This document shows positions 17,361-26,900 of a stretch of DNA of 64,000 bases, one piece after another. Below the pieces are notes generated by a model. That model made no database searches, had not been told where the DNA came from, and worked only from the letters and a program-made list of their open reading frames with translations. Position 1 is the first letter of the stretch. Every line of letters begins with the position of its first letter. The translations under genes were made by a program, and so were the position numbers. The DNA is from Alloprevotella rava (GTDB lineage Bacteria > Bacteroidota > Bacteroidia > Bacteroidales > Bacteroidaceae), in NCBI RefSeq assembly GCF_014195585.1, contig NZ_JACICA010000009.1:1-64000 (forward strand). The letters are read 5' to 3'.

Positions 17361-19283
17361 ATGGAACCACTGAAACATGAATGTGGCGTAGCATTAGTAC
17401 GCCTACTCAAACCTCTAGATTATTATCAAGAGAAATATGGCTCTTGGCAATATGGATTGAGTAAACTCTACTTGATGATGGAGAAGCAGCACAACCGTGG
17501 CCAAGAAGGCGCCGGATTGGCTTGCGTTAAAACCTTAGCAGCACCAGGAGAAGAGATTATCTACCGTGAACGATCAATGGGGGCTGGGGGTATCTCTCAG
17601 ATATTCTCTGCAGTGCGGCAACGCATAGATGAGTATTCGGCTGAACAGCGTCAAGATATGGATTTTGTAAACTACCATCTTCCCTATGCAGGGGAGATTT
17701 ATATGGGCCACCTTCGGTATTCAACTACTGGCAAGCGTGGCCTTAATTATATCCATCCCTTTATGCGACGTTCGAATTGGCGCGCTAAAAATCTTTGTAT
17801 TTGTGCTAATTTTAACATGGCTAATGTGCCTGAAATCTTTCAAACCATTGCATCTAAAGGCCAGCATCCGCGCATGATGTCGGACACTTATATTCTCCTT
17901 GAACAGCTTGGGCATCGTCTTGATCGAGAAAGTGATCGTTGCTTTGAAGAAGCAAAGAATTTGGGCTTACAAGATAAGGATATTACAAGCTATATTGAAA
18001 ACCATATAGATCTCTCGAATATACTCAAATTGAGCGCTCCTGTTTGGGATGGAGGATATGCTATCATGGGGGTAACGGGAAGTGGGGAAACTTTTGTTAT
18101 GCGCGACCCGTGGGGCATTCGACCTGTTTTCTTCTACAAAAATGAAGAAGTTTTTGCCGTTGCTTCAGAGCGTCCCGTTTTGCAGACAACCTTTGATATT
18201 GATAGTGAGGATATCATTGAAATAAAACCGGGTGAAGCTTTACTCTTAAATAAAAATTGTGAGTTGCGCCACGTCCAGATTCTTGAACCACGCAAGTTTG
18301 CTGCTTGCTCCTTCGAACGTGTCTACTTTAGTCGAGGGTCTGATTGCGATATTTATCAAGAGCGTAAAACCTTAGGTAGAAGTCTTATACCTGCAGTATT
18401 GAGAGCTATCAATAACGAATTAGACAACACTGTTTTTTCTTATATCCCCAATACTGCCGAAGCTGCCTATTATGGCATGATTGAAGGATTTGAAAACCAT
18501 CTTAATGGCCTAAAAACTAGAGAGATTGAAATCTTGATAAAACAAAAGCTTCCTTCAGAGGAATTTGAACAAAAAATCCACAATATCCTTAATCGCCGTA
18601 TCCGAGCAGAGAAGATTGCTTGGAAAGATATTAAAATGCGCACCTTCATTGCAGAAGGTAGTGCAAGAAATGATCTTGCGGCTCATGTCTATGACATTAC
18701 TTATGGGGCGTTAAAACCATATGTTGATAATCTTGTTGTCATAGATGATAGCATTGTTCGTGGTACAACTTTGCGCGAAAGCGTCATCCGAATACTTGAC
18801 CGCCTTCATCCTAAACGCATTGTTATTGTTAGTTCAGCCCCCCAAGTTCGCTATCCAGACTTTTATGGCATTGACATGAGTAATATGGATGATTTCATAG
18901 CATTTAGAGCAGCTATTGAATTGCTGAAAGAACACAAAGAAACGGGGCGTATCCACAGTATATATCAACGTTGTAAAGAGCAGTTGCTATTGCCCAAAGA
19001 AGAACAATCCGAAGTTGTGCGTGACTTATATGAAGGTTTCTCACAAGAGGAAATTAGTAATAAAATGGCAGAAATGCTACGTCCTGATGGAGTTACTTGC
19101 GAAATAAAAATAGTGTACCAAACCTTAGAAGGATTACACACGGCTTGCCCTGTGAGTCCTGGAGATTGGTATTTTTCCGGACACTACCCTACACCAGGAG
19201 GTATTATGCGCGTGAATGAAGCTTTTGTGGATTTCTATGAGCATAATTCTGATAAGTTTGACATTGATAAACAGCAATACTAA
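17361..19283 (+). CDS. purF: Amidophosphoribosyltransferase, long Bacteroidetes form
   Basis: PurF catalyses the first step of purine synthesis: glutamine plus PRPP gives phosphoribosylamine. The 640-residue protein has the class-II amidotransferase start MEPLKHECGVALVRL, in which Cys8 should become the N-terminal nucleophile after removal of a seven-residue propeptide. EKQHNRGQEGAG and the GHLRYSTTGKRG region follow. The PRTase domain has the PRPP loop VVIDDSIVRGTT near residue 460. At 640 residues it is much longer than the roughly 475-500 of Bacillus or Escherichia enzymes, with extra sequence between and after the domains. ATG 17361 is used; the TTG six bases upstream is less likely. carA follows 3 bp after the stop. 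Confidence 0.92.
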   Translation: MEPLKHECGVALVRLLKPLDYYQEKYGSWQYGLSKLYLMMEKQHNRGQEGAGLACVKTLAAPGEEIIYRERSMGAGGISQIFSAVRQRIDEYSAEQRQDMDFVNYHLPYAGEIYMGHLRYSTTGKRGLNYIHPFMRRSNWRAKNLCICANFNMANVPEIFQTIASKGQHPRMMSDTYILLEQLGHRLDRESDRCFEEAKNLGLQDKDITSYIENHIDLSNILKLSAPVWDGGYAIMGVTGSGETFVMRDPWGIRPVFFYKNEEVFAVASERPVLQTTFDIDSEDIIEIKPGEALLLNKNCELRHVQILEPRKFAACSFERVYFSRGSDCDIYQERKTLGRSLIPAVLRAINNELDNTVFSYIPNTAEAAYYGMIEGFENHLNGLKTREIEILIKQKLPSEEFEQKIHNILNRRIRAEKIAWKDIKMRTFIAEGSARNDLAAHVYDITYGALKPYVDNLVVIDDSIVRGTTLRESVIRILDRLHPKRIVIVSSAPQVRYPDFYGIDMSNMDDFIAFRAAIELLKEHKETGRIHSIYQRCKEQLLLPKEEQSEVVRDLYEGFSQEEISNKMAEMLRPDGVTCEIKIVYQTLEGLHTACPVSPGDWYFSGHYPTPGGIMRVNEAFVDFYEHNSDKFDIDKQQY

Positions 19284-19286
19284 GAT

Positions 19287-20363
19287 ATGCGAAGTATAAC
19301 ATTAGTACTCAGCGATGGGACAAAGTTCCATGGTAAATCTTTCGGCTACGAGAAACCGGTGGCTGGAGAAGTGGTATTTAATACAGCTATGATGGGCTAT
19401 CCGGAAAGTCTTACTGACCCCTCCTATGCGGGACAGTTGATGACTCTGACTTTTCCGCTTGTAGGCAACTATGGCATACCTCCCTTTACTGTAGAGGAAA
19501 AGGGCATAGCCACATTTATGGAAAGTGACCGCATTCATGCAAGTGCTATAATTGTCAGTGACTATAGCGAGAAGTATTCCCATTGGAATGCCAAAGAAAA
19601 TTTAGCTGATTGGCTCAAACGTGAAGAAGTTCCAGGAATTTGTGGTGTTGATACACGCCAGCTCACAAAGGTTCTTCGCGAACATGGTGTGATGATGGGT
19701 AAAATCATCTTTGATGATGAACCGGCCAACATTCCTGAAGCTGAATACGAAGGCATTAATTATGTAGCTAAAGTATCGTGCAAAGAAGTTATACACTACA
19801 ATCGAGGTGCTGGTAAAAAAGTGGTACTAGTAGATTGTGGCGTAAAAAACAATATTCTCCGCTGTTTGCTTGATCGTGGTGTCGAGCTCATACGAGTGCC
19901 TTGGAACTATGATTTCAACAATATGGATTTTGATGGCCTTTTTCTTGCAAACGGACCTGGCGACCCAGACACATGTGTGGAAACTGTAAAAAACATTCAG
20001 AAATTCCTCGCCAATCCCAAGGTGCGTCCTTGCATGGGTATCTGTATGGGTAACCAATTATTATCAAAAGCAGCAGGAGCTTCTATCTATAAGTTGAAAT
20101 ACGGGCATCGTAGTCACAATCAGCCTGTTCGTATGGTAGGCTCTAACCAGTGCTTTATCACAAGTCAGAACCATGGCTATGCTGTTGATAGCACAACTCT
20201 TCCTTCTGATTGGGAATCATTATTTGTCAATATGAATGATGGATCTAATGAAGGTGTAAAACATAAGAAAAATCCATGGTTTTCCGCACAATTCCATCCA
20301 GAAGCTTGTAGTGGGCCTCTAGATACAGAATTTCTCTTCGATAAATTTGTAGAACTCTTGTAA
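19287..20363 (+). CDS. carA: Carbamoyl-phosphate synthase small (glutaminase) subunit
   Basis: CarA releases ammonia from glutamine and passes it to CarB for carbamoyl phosphate synthesis, which feeds pyrimidines and arginine. The 358-residue protein has the N-terminal CPSase domain (DGTKFHGKSFGYEKPVAGEV and FNTAMMGYPESLTDPSYAGQ) and a class-I glutaminase domain. The catalytic Cys lies in MGICMGNQLL, and His and Glu are in FSAQFHPEACSGP. The gene starts 3 bp after purF and ends 16 bp before carB, so the three should share one transcript. Confidence 0.96.
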   Translation: MRSITLVLSDGTKFHGKSFGYEKPVAGEVVFNTAMMGYPESLTDPSYAGQLMTLTFPLVGNYGIPPFTVEEKGIATFMESDRIHASAIIVSDYSEKYSHWNAKENLADWLKREEVPGICGVDTRQLTKVLREHGVMMGKIIFDDEPANIPEAEYEGINYVAKVSCKEVIHYNRGAGKKVVLVDCGVKNNILRCLLDRGVELIRVPWNYDFNNMDFDGLFLANGPGDPDTCVETVKNIQKFLANPKVRPCMGICMGNQLLSKAAGASIYKLKYGHRSHNQPVRMVGSNQCFITSQNHGYAVDSTTLPSDWESLFVNMNDGSNEGVKHKKNPWFSAQFHPEACSGPLDTEFLFDKFVELL

Positions 20364-20379
20364 AATTAGGTTTCTTAGT

Positions 20380-23300
20380 ATGAAAGATAATATTCAAAAA
20401 GTATTACTCTTAGGCTCTGGAGCCTTGAAAATCGGTGAAGCTGGAGAGTTCGACTATTCCGGTTCGCAAGCCTTGAAAGCCCTTAAAGAAGAAGGTATAG
20501 AAACTATTCTTATCAATCCCAATATCGCTACGGTTCAAACCAGCGAAGGTGTTGCTGATAAGATCTATTTCTTGCCTGTCACTCCTTTCTTTGTTGAAAA
20601 GGTTATTCAGAAAGAAAAACCACAAGGCATTATGCTTGCTTTTGGTGGACAAACGGCTCTCAATTGTGGTGTAGAGCTCTACCGAAGTGGTATTCTTGAA
20701 AAATACAACCTGGAAGTTCTAGGTACTCCTGTCCAAGCCATTATGGACACGGAAGATCGTGAACTTTTTGTAGAAAAACTTGATGAAATTAATGTTCATA
20801 CCATCAAGAGTTATGCTTGTGAAAATATAGAAACAGCGCGAAAGGCAGCTAAGAAATTAGGCTACCCTGTCATTATCAGAGCTGCCTACGCATTGGGGGG
20901 GCTTGGTTCTGGATTTTGTGATAATGAAGAAGAGCTAAATAAAATTGCAGAAAAAGCATTCTCTTTCTCTCCGCAAGTTTTAGTAGAAAAGAGCTTAAAA
21001 GGCTGGAAGGAAATTGAATATGAAGTGGTGCGTGATAACTACGATAATTGTATCACTGTATGCAACATGGAGAATTTCGATCCTCTTGGCATTCACACAG
21101 GAGAAAGTGTTGTTATCGCGCCCTCTCAAACCCTTACGAATGCTGAGTATCATAAGCTGCGCGCATTGAGCATCAAGATCGTTCGCCACATTGGTATCGT
21201 GGGTGAATGTAATGTGCAATATGCTTTCGACCCTTATTCGGAAGACTATCGCGTTATTGAGGTAAACGCACGTTTGAGTCGTTCCTCTGCTCTTGCCTCA
21301 AAAGCTACTGGCTATCCTTTGGCCTTTGTTGCAGCCAAGTTAGGTTTAGGATATGGCCTCTTTGAACTGAAGAATTCAGTAACTAAAACAACCAGTGCTT
21401 TCTTTGAACCTGCACTCGACTATGTAGTTTGCAAAATTCCACGTTGGGACTTAGGAAAATTCCATGGTGTTGATCGAGAGCTAGGTTCCAGTATGAAGTC
21501 TGTGGGTGAAGTGATGGCCATAGGACGTACCTTCGAAGAAGCCATCCAGAAAGGCATTCGAATGGTAGGTTTAGGGCTTCATGGTTTTGTAGGAAACAAA
21601 GAACTCAAAATCGCAGATATTGAAGGAAGTCTTTCAGCTCCAACAGATAAACGAATACTTGTTATCGAGAAGGCTTTCTTCGATGGAATGAGCGTTGATC
21701 GTATTCATGAACTGACCAAGATTGACAAGTGGTTCCTTTACAAACTTGAACATATCTTCAAAATCAACAAGGACCTCAAAGCATGCAGAACTATCAATAA
21801 TTTAGATAACGAGCTGCTGAAAACGGCTAAGATTTATGGCTTTACTGATTTCCAAATAGCACGTGCCTTAGGTATGGAAGCTGATGTGGATATGGAGAAA
21901 GCTGTACTTGTTGTGCGCGAACGGAGAAAACAAGCAGGTATCGTTCCTTATGTTAAGCAAATCGATACACTTGCTGCTGAATACCCAGCACAGACCAACT
22001 ATTTGTATCTCTCCTATTCTGCCGTTGCTCATGATGTGCAGTTTGAAAATGATCATCGTTCTGTGGTTGTTCTTGGCTCTGGAGCTTATCGTATAGGCTC
22101 TTCTGTCGAATTCGACTGGTGTGGTGTGCAAGCTCTCAATACCATTCGTAGAAACGGCTATCGCAGTGTCATGATCAACTACAATCCTGAGACTGTTTCT
22201 ACAGACTATGATATGTGCGACCGTCTATATTTTGACGAATTGACTTTTGAACGTGTCATGGACATCCTCGACCTTGAGAATCCATATGGCGTTGTCGTAT
22301 CTACAGGTGGACAGATCCCCCAAAACTTGGCAATGCGTATGGATCAGCAGAACATTCCTATTCTGGGAACTCAAGCCAAGTATATCGACAATGCTGAAGA
22401 TCGCGAAAAGTTCTCGGCAATGCTAGGACGTATCGGTGTAGATCAACCAGAATGGAGTGCATTGACGACACTAGAGGACATTCGCAAGTTCATTGACAAA
22501 GTAGGCTTTCCCGTTCTAGTGCGTCCTTCCTATGTACTCTCAGGCGCTGCTATGAATGTTTGCTCTAATGATGAAGAATTAGAACGCTTCTTGAAACTTG
22601 CGGCAAATGTGTCCAAGAAACATCCTGTAGTAGTGAGCAAATTCTTGCTCCATGCAAAGGAAGTGGAAATGGATGCAGTTGCAAAAGATGGTGAGATCTT
22701 TGCCTACGCTATCAGTGAGCACGTAGAATTTGCTGGTGTACACTCTGGAGATGCTACCATTCAATTCCCTCCCCAAAAACTTTATGTAGAAACGGTTCGC
22801 CGCATCAAGAGAATTTCTCGACAGATTGCACACGAGTTGCATATTAGTGGACCATTCAATATCCAATTTTTGGCAAAAGAAAATGATATTAAGGTCATCG
22901 AATGTAATCTGCGCGCCTCTCGTTCATTCCCATTTGTAAGTAAGGTACTGAAGATAAATCTTATAGAATTGGCTACCCGAGTGATGCTTGGTCTTCCTGT
23001 GGAAAAGCTCAATAAGAACCTTTTCGATTTAGATTATGTCGGTGTAAAGGCCAGTCAGTTCTCATTCAATCGTCTACAAAATGCTGACCCAGTGCTAGGT
23101 GTTGATATGGTTTCAACGGGTGAAGTAGGTTGTATTGGTGAAGATTCCAGAACAGCGCTGCTGAAGAGTATGTTGTCCGTTGGCTTGCGAATACCAAAGA
23201 ATAGTGTACTCCTCTCAACGGGTAACGGACTTCAGAAAGCCGATATGCTGACTGCATCACAGTTATTAGCACAACGTGGTTATACCATCTATGCTACAAA

Positions 23301-23598
23301 AGGAACAAACCAATATCTAACAGAAAATGGCATCAAGAACACTCGTGTATATTGGCCCACTGAGGAAGGAACACCACAAGTCATCGACTTACTTCGTGAG
23401 AAGAAAATAGATATGGTTGTAAATATCCCACACGATCTCTCCAGTAGAGAAATTACAAATGGTTATCGTGTACGTCGTACAGCCATTGATTTAAACATAC
23501 CACTACTCACAAACGCCCGACTTGCGAGTTCTTTCATCCATGCATTTGCAACGGTTGATATTGACGACTTAGACATTAAGAGCTGGGATGAATATTAA
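20380..23598 (+). CDS. carB: Carbamoyl-phosphate synthase large subunit
   Basis: The 1072-residue synthetase makes carbamoyl phosphate from bicarbonate, ammonia and two ATP. It shows the expected duplicated ATP-grasp halves. The first begins KVLLLGSGALKIGEAGEFDY, and the second, near residue 555, begins VVVLGSGAYRIGSSVEFDW. The linking oligomerisation region lies between them. The last 140 residues form an MGS-like allosteric domain (GYTIYATKGTNQYLTENGI). The gene is complete, with a normal length, and is followed by a strong hairpin terminator. Confidence 0.97.
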   Translation: MKDNIQKVLLLGSGALKIGEAGEFDYSGSQALKALKEEGIETILINPNIATVQTSEGVADKIYFLPVTPFFVEKVIQKEKPQGIMLAFGGQTALNCGVELYRSGILEKYNLEVLGTPVQAIMDTEDRELFVEKLDEINVHTIKSYACENIETARKAAKKLGYPVIIRAAYALGGLGSGFCDNEEELNKIAEKAFSFSPQVLVEKSLKGWKEIEYEVVRDNYDNCITVCNMENFDPLGIHTGESVVIAPSQTLTNAEYHKLRALSIKIVRHIGIVGECNVQYAFDPYSEDYRVIEVNARLSRSSALASKATGYPLAFVAAKLGLGYGLFELKNSVTKTTSAFFEPALDYVVCKIPRWDLGKFHGVDRELGSSMKSVGEVMAIGRTFEEAIQKGIRMVGLGLHGFVGNKELKIADIEGSLSAPTDKRILVIEKAFFDGMSVDRIHELTKIDKWFLYKLEHIFKINKDLKACRTINNLDNELLKTAKIYGFTDFQIARALGMEADVDMEKAVLVVRERRKQAGIVPYVKQIDTLAAEYPAQTNYLYLSYSAVAHDVQFENDHRSVVVLGSGAYRIGSSVEFDWCGVQALNTIRRNGYRSVMINYNPETVSTDYDMCDRLYFDELTFERVMDILDLENPYGVVVSTGGQIPQNLAMRMDQQNIPILGTQAKYIDNAEDREKFSAMLGRIGVDQPEWSALTTLEDIRKFIDKVGFPVLVRPSYVLSGAAMNVCSNDEELERFLKLAANVSKKHPVVVSKFLLHAKEVEMDAVAKDGEIFAYAISEHVEFAGVHSGDATIQFPPQKLYVETVRRIKRISRQIAHELHISGPFNIQFLAKENDIKVIECNLRASRSFPFVSKVLKINLIELATRVMLGLPVEKLNKNLFDLDYVGVKASQFSFNRLQNADPVLGVDMVSTGEVGCIGEDSRTALLKSMLSVGLRIPKNSVLLSTGNGLQKADMLTASQLLAQRGYTIYATKGTNQYLTENGIKNTRVYWPTEEGTPQVIDLLREKKIDMVVNIPHDLSSREITNGYRVRRTAIDLNIPLLTNARLASSFIHAFATVDIDDLDIKSWDEY

Positions 23599-23620
23599 AA
23601 AGAATAAGTCCTACTATATT

Positions 23621-23660
23621 ATCGCCACTTCCTGAATACCAGAAAGTGGCGATTTGCTTA
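23621..23660 (+). terminator. Intrinsic terminator after carB
   Basis: ATCGCCACTT at 23621-23630 pairs perfectly with AAGTGGCGAT at 23644-23653, with further CTG/CAG pairing inside. TTGCTTAAT follows. This closes the purF-carA-carB transcript. The remaining bases to 23843 carry no gene that I can support. Confidence 0.8.
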
Positions 23661-23843
23661 ATAACAACAGCAGGAAAAGTCTGTGTTTTATGCGGACTTC
23701 TTTCATTTACAGCTTTTCTTTATATTCTATTTTATAAAATAACGTGAGTTCGACGAATTCAGAACAGAGCAAGCTGTGTGTCAATTGTCCTTTGTACATT
23801 GATAGATGGTTTCTTTGGAAATAGGCAATAGGCTGCAATGCCC

Positions 23844-23947
23844 CCTAATAACCTCAATTCGGGATAAGCAGTTTTTCCTTTTCCTCAAAAAAGTTTCAAT
23901 AAAAGCCTAAAAAGAGGAACTGCTTATCCCGAATTGAGGTTATTAGG
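23844..23947. mobile_element. IS982-derived hairpin MITE with 30-bp perfect inverted repeats
   Basis: Positions 23844-23873 and 23918-23947 are perfect reverse complements over 30 bases. The inner 23 bases of each arm match the left end of the IS982 copy at 38245 (CAATTCGGGATAAGCAGTT). The centre, including AAAAGCCTAAAAAGAGG, is also the IS left-end subterminal sequence. The element is therefore two IS982 left ends joined head to head, with no coding capacity. The outermost 7 bases of the repeat (CCTAATA/TATTAGG) are inverted, not direct, so no simple target duplication is visible. It can fold into one long hairpin. Confidence 0.8.
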
Positions 23948-26900
23948 CAAAAAAGGCACTCGAAAAGAACTTGCAAGTATAAATGTGTCATGTAATTTTC
24001 GTAATTTTGCCTTACAAATTTTTGAAGCAATCAAATCATTAGGAAAAATAATACAATGGGTGGTAGGTATAGTGCTTAGTCTATACCTACTCATATTATT
24101 TGTAATAAACTTCTCTCTAACTCAACGCATCATAGCAAATGGTATTCAAGAAGCATTGTCAGAGAAGTTACACACCACGGTAACAATTGGTGGTATCAAT
24201 ATAGGTCTGTTTAATCGCGTCATCATTAAAGACCTAAAAATAAAGGACCAAAGCCAGCACCCCTTACTTGGATGCGAATTGGCAACAGCTAAAATTGAAA
24301 TAAAACCGCTACTATGGGGAGAGATTTCTCTAAGAACTATTTCGCTCTTAGACGCAAATATACAACTCTATAAGAAAACGGCGAACTCCCCCACGAATTT
24401 CCAATTCATCATCGATGCACTGAAATCAAAGGAGGAGAAAAAAGAAGCTGCACTAAATCTTCGTATCAATAGTATTATCTTGCGCCGTGTCAATCTCACC
24501 TGGAATGAATGGCACAAAGCACAGACTCCTGGGAAAATCAATTTTTCTCACCTCTCTGTAAGAGATATTAGTTCCAATATTAGTTTAAAACGTCTCACTC
24601 CAGATAGTATCAATCTTCGTGTGCGTGCTCTCGCATTTGAGGAGCGAAGCGGTTTGGATGTTGAAAAACTAACGCTCCGGCTTGTTGCCAACCATCATAA
24701 AGCAGTGCTGACAAACTTCGATTTACGGTTGTCAAACTCTTTTATAAATCAAAGTCGTATCATTTTTACATACGATGACAGCTCTACACAAACACTTGGA
24801 CATACCCTTACATGCCGAGGCATTATAGATCAAGCCCAGCTGTCAACGGAGGACTTTGCTTTTGCTCTTCCTGTGCTTAAAGATCTTAAAGAAACTTTTT
24901 CACTATCCACTGATTACTCGGTGAACAACAATAGGTTAAAATTCAACAATATTCGAATAAAGAACCAAAATAAGAATCTAACTCTATTAGCTTCTGTTGC
25001 GCTAAATAGAACAAAAGGAGAAATCAACAACCTAGCCCTAAACATCCGCCAGTTCTCACTAACACAGTTTTTGGGAGAGAAACTTTTTACGCATTTCAGC
25101 CACAAACAAATGCCCGCTATTCTCACGCGCATAGGAAATGTTGAGTACTCTGGCATTGCACGAATAAAATTCGGCGAATCCTATTTAGCTAAAGGTCTAT
25201 TGAAAACTAGCATTGGAAACTTCAATGAAGAGCTTGCTTATAAAGGCAAACGACTATCAGGAAATATTGAAGGAAAAGATTTTGCATTAGCCGAAATGAT
25301 AGGAAAGAAAGAACTCCCCTCTCAAATAACATTCAAACTCAAAGGAGAGATGTTGCTTGACAAACAAACACCAGAAGCAAATGCCAATATAAATTTGGAG
25401 AAGTTTGAGTATAACAACTATCTCTACCACGGTGTTGCAAGCCAGCTAAAACTAGCAAAGCAGCATTTTGCTGTAAATCTCAAATCAACAGACCCCAATG
25501 CGCTACTAGGAGCAAACATTGAGGGAAATCTTGAAAAGTTGATACCCCAGAATATCCGCGTAATAGCAGATATTCACAAGCTGACCCCATCCGCTCTACA
25601 CCTGACACAACACTTTGGAAAAGCCAGCTTTTCTACATCGCTTAAAGGAACATTGAAGGATATGGACTTCAAAAATCCTGTTGCCCAGTTACAAATACGC
25701 AACTTTAATATGTTTAATACTGATTCCGCCTATCAGTGTCAGCAACTAAATATCTCAACCACTACACAGTCCTTACACCTGAGAAGCGACTTTGCAGATG
25801 CAGACATCCAAGGGCCAATGGATTTACAGAGGGTCAAAAGGTGTGTACTCCATATCTTGTCTAAATCAGTCCAAGGCCTTAAAAAACCGACAGTAAAAGG
25901 GAAAGAAGACAAATGGGCTTTTAATGTACAAATAAAGAAAACGGATATTTTCCGCCGTCTCCTCAATATCCGCGTGTACACATCAAGTATCACGACACTC
26001 CGAGGCTATATTAATCAAGAAGGGAATGCCACATCTGTTGTTTTCGATACAAAAGACATCTCATACAATGAGCTTAAACTGAAATATATAAGCTTGTACT
26101 TCAACAGTAAAGAAGAATATAGCGAACTATTACTACAAGCTAAGAAAACCTTTGGAGAAACCGATATCCAAATGGTCATTGACGGAAAAACAGAAATGGG
26201 AAAAGTACTAACAAATGTCTATTGGGATGAGAATAGAAATCACGAAATTGGAGGCTCGTTAAAATTTACTACTAAATTCTCAAACGAAGGAAAACTTATC
26301 AACATTGATATTCACCCTACTAACTTTCACATAGGAGATAGTATCTGGGATATTGACAAAGGCCAACTTGCTTACATGCAAAAGAGTCTTGACATTAGAG
26401 TTTTTTCAATAAGACACGCCGACCAAAAACTAAATATTTTTGGAAAACTATCCTCCAGCCCGAAGGACTCAATTTGTGCTGAACTAGAAAAGATAGATGT
26501 AGCTTACATCATGAATCTTGTGGACTTTCACGCAGTAGATTTTACGGGGAAAGCATCAGGAACAGCAAGTCTTTCCCATGGTCAAAGAGGCAACCAACTT
26601 TCTGCAGATTTACACATTCCAGACTTCTATCTAAACGATGGACCTCTTGGTGATCTACATCTATTGGGAAGCTTTGACTTCCCTAATGAGCAAATCAATC
26701 TTGATGGAGATATCGTTGATGGTGATACAGCTAGAACGAAAGTAAAGGGATATGTCAATCTGCATCAGAAACAATTACAACTAGACATCAATAGTCAGAA
26801 AACAAACTTAGTATTTTTGAATCGTTATATCAGTGGAATCTTTGATAATTTCCAAGGAAGAGGAACGGGATATTGCCGCATCTTTGGCCCTCTCAAAGAT

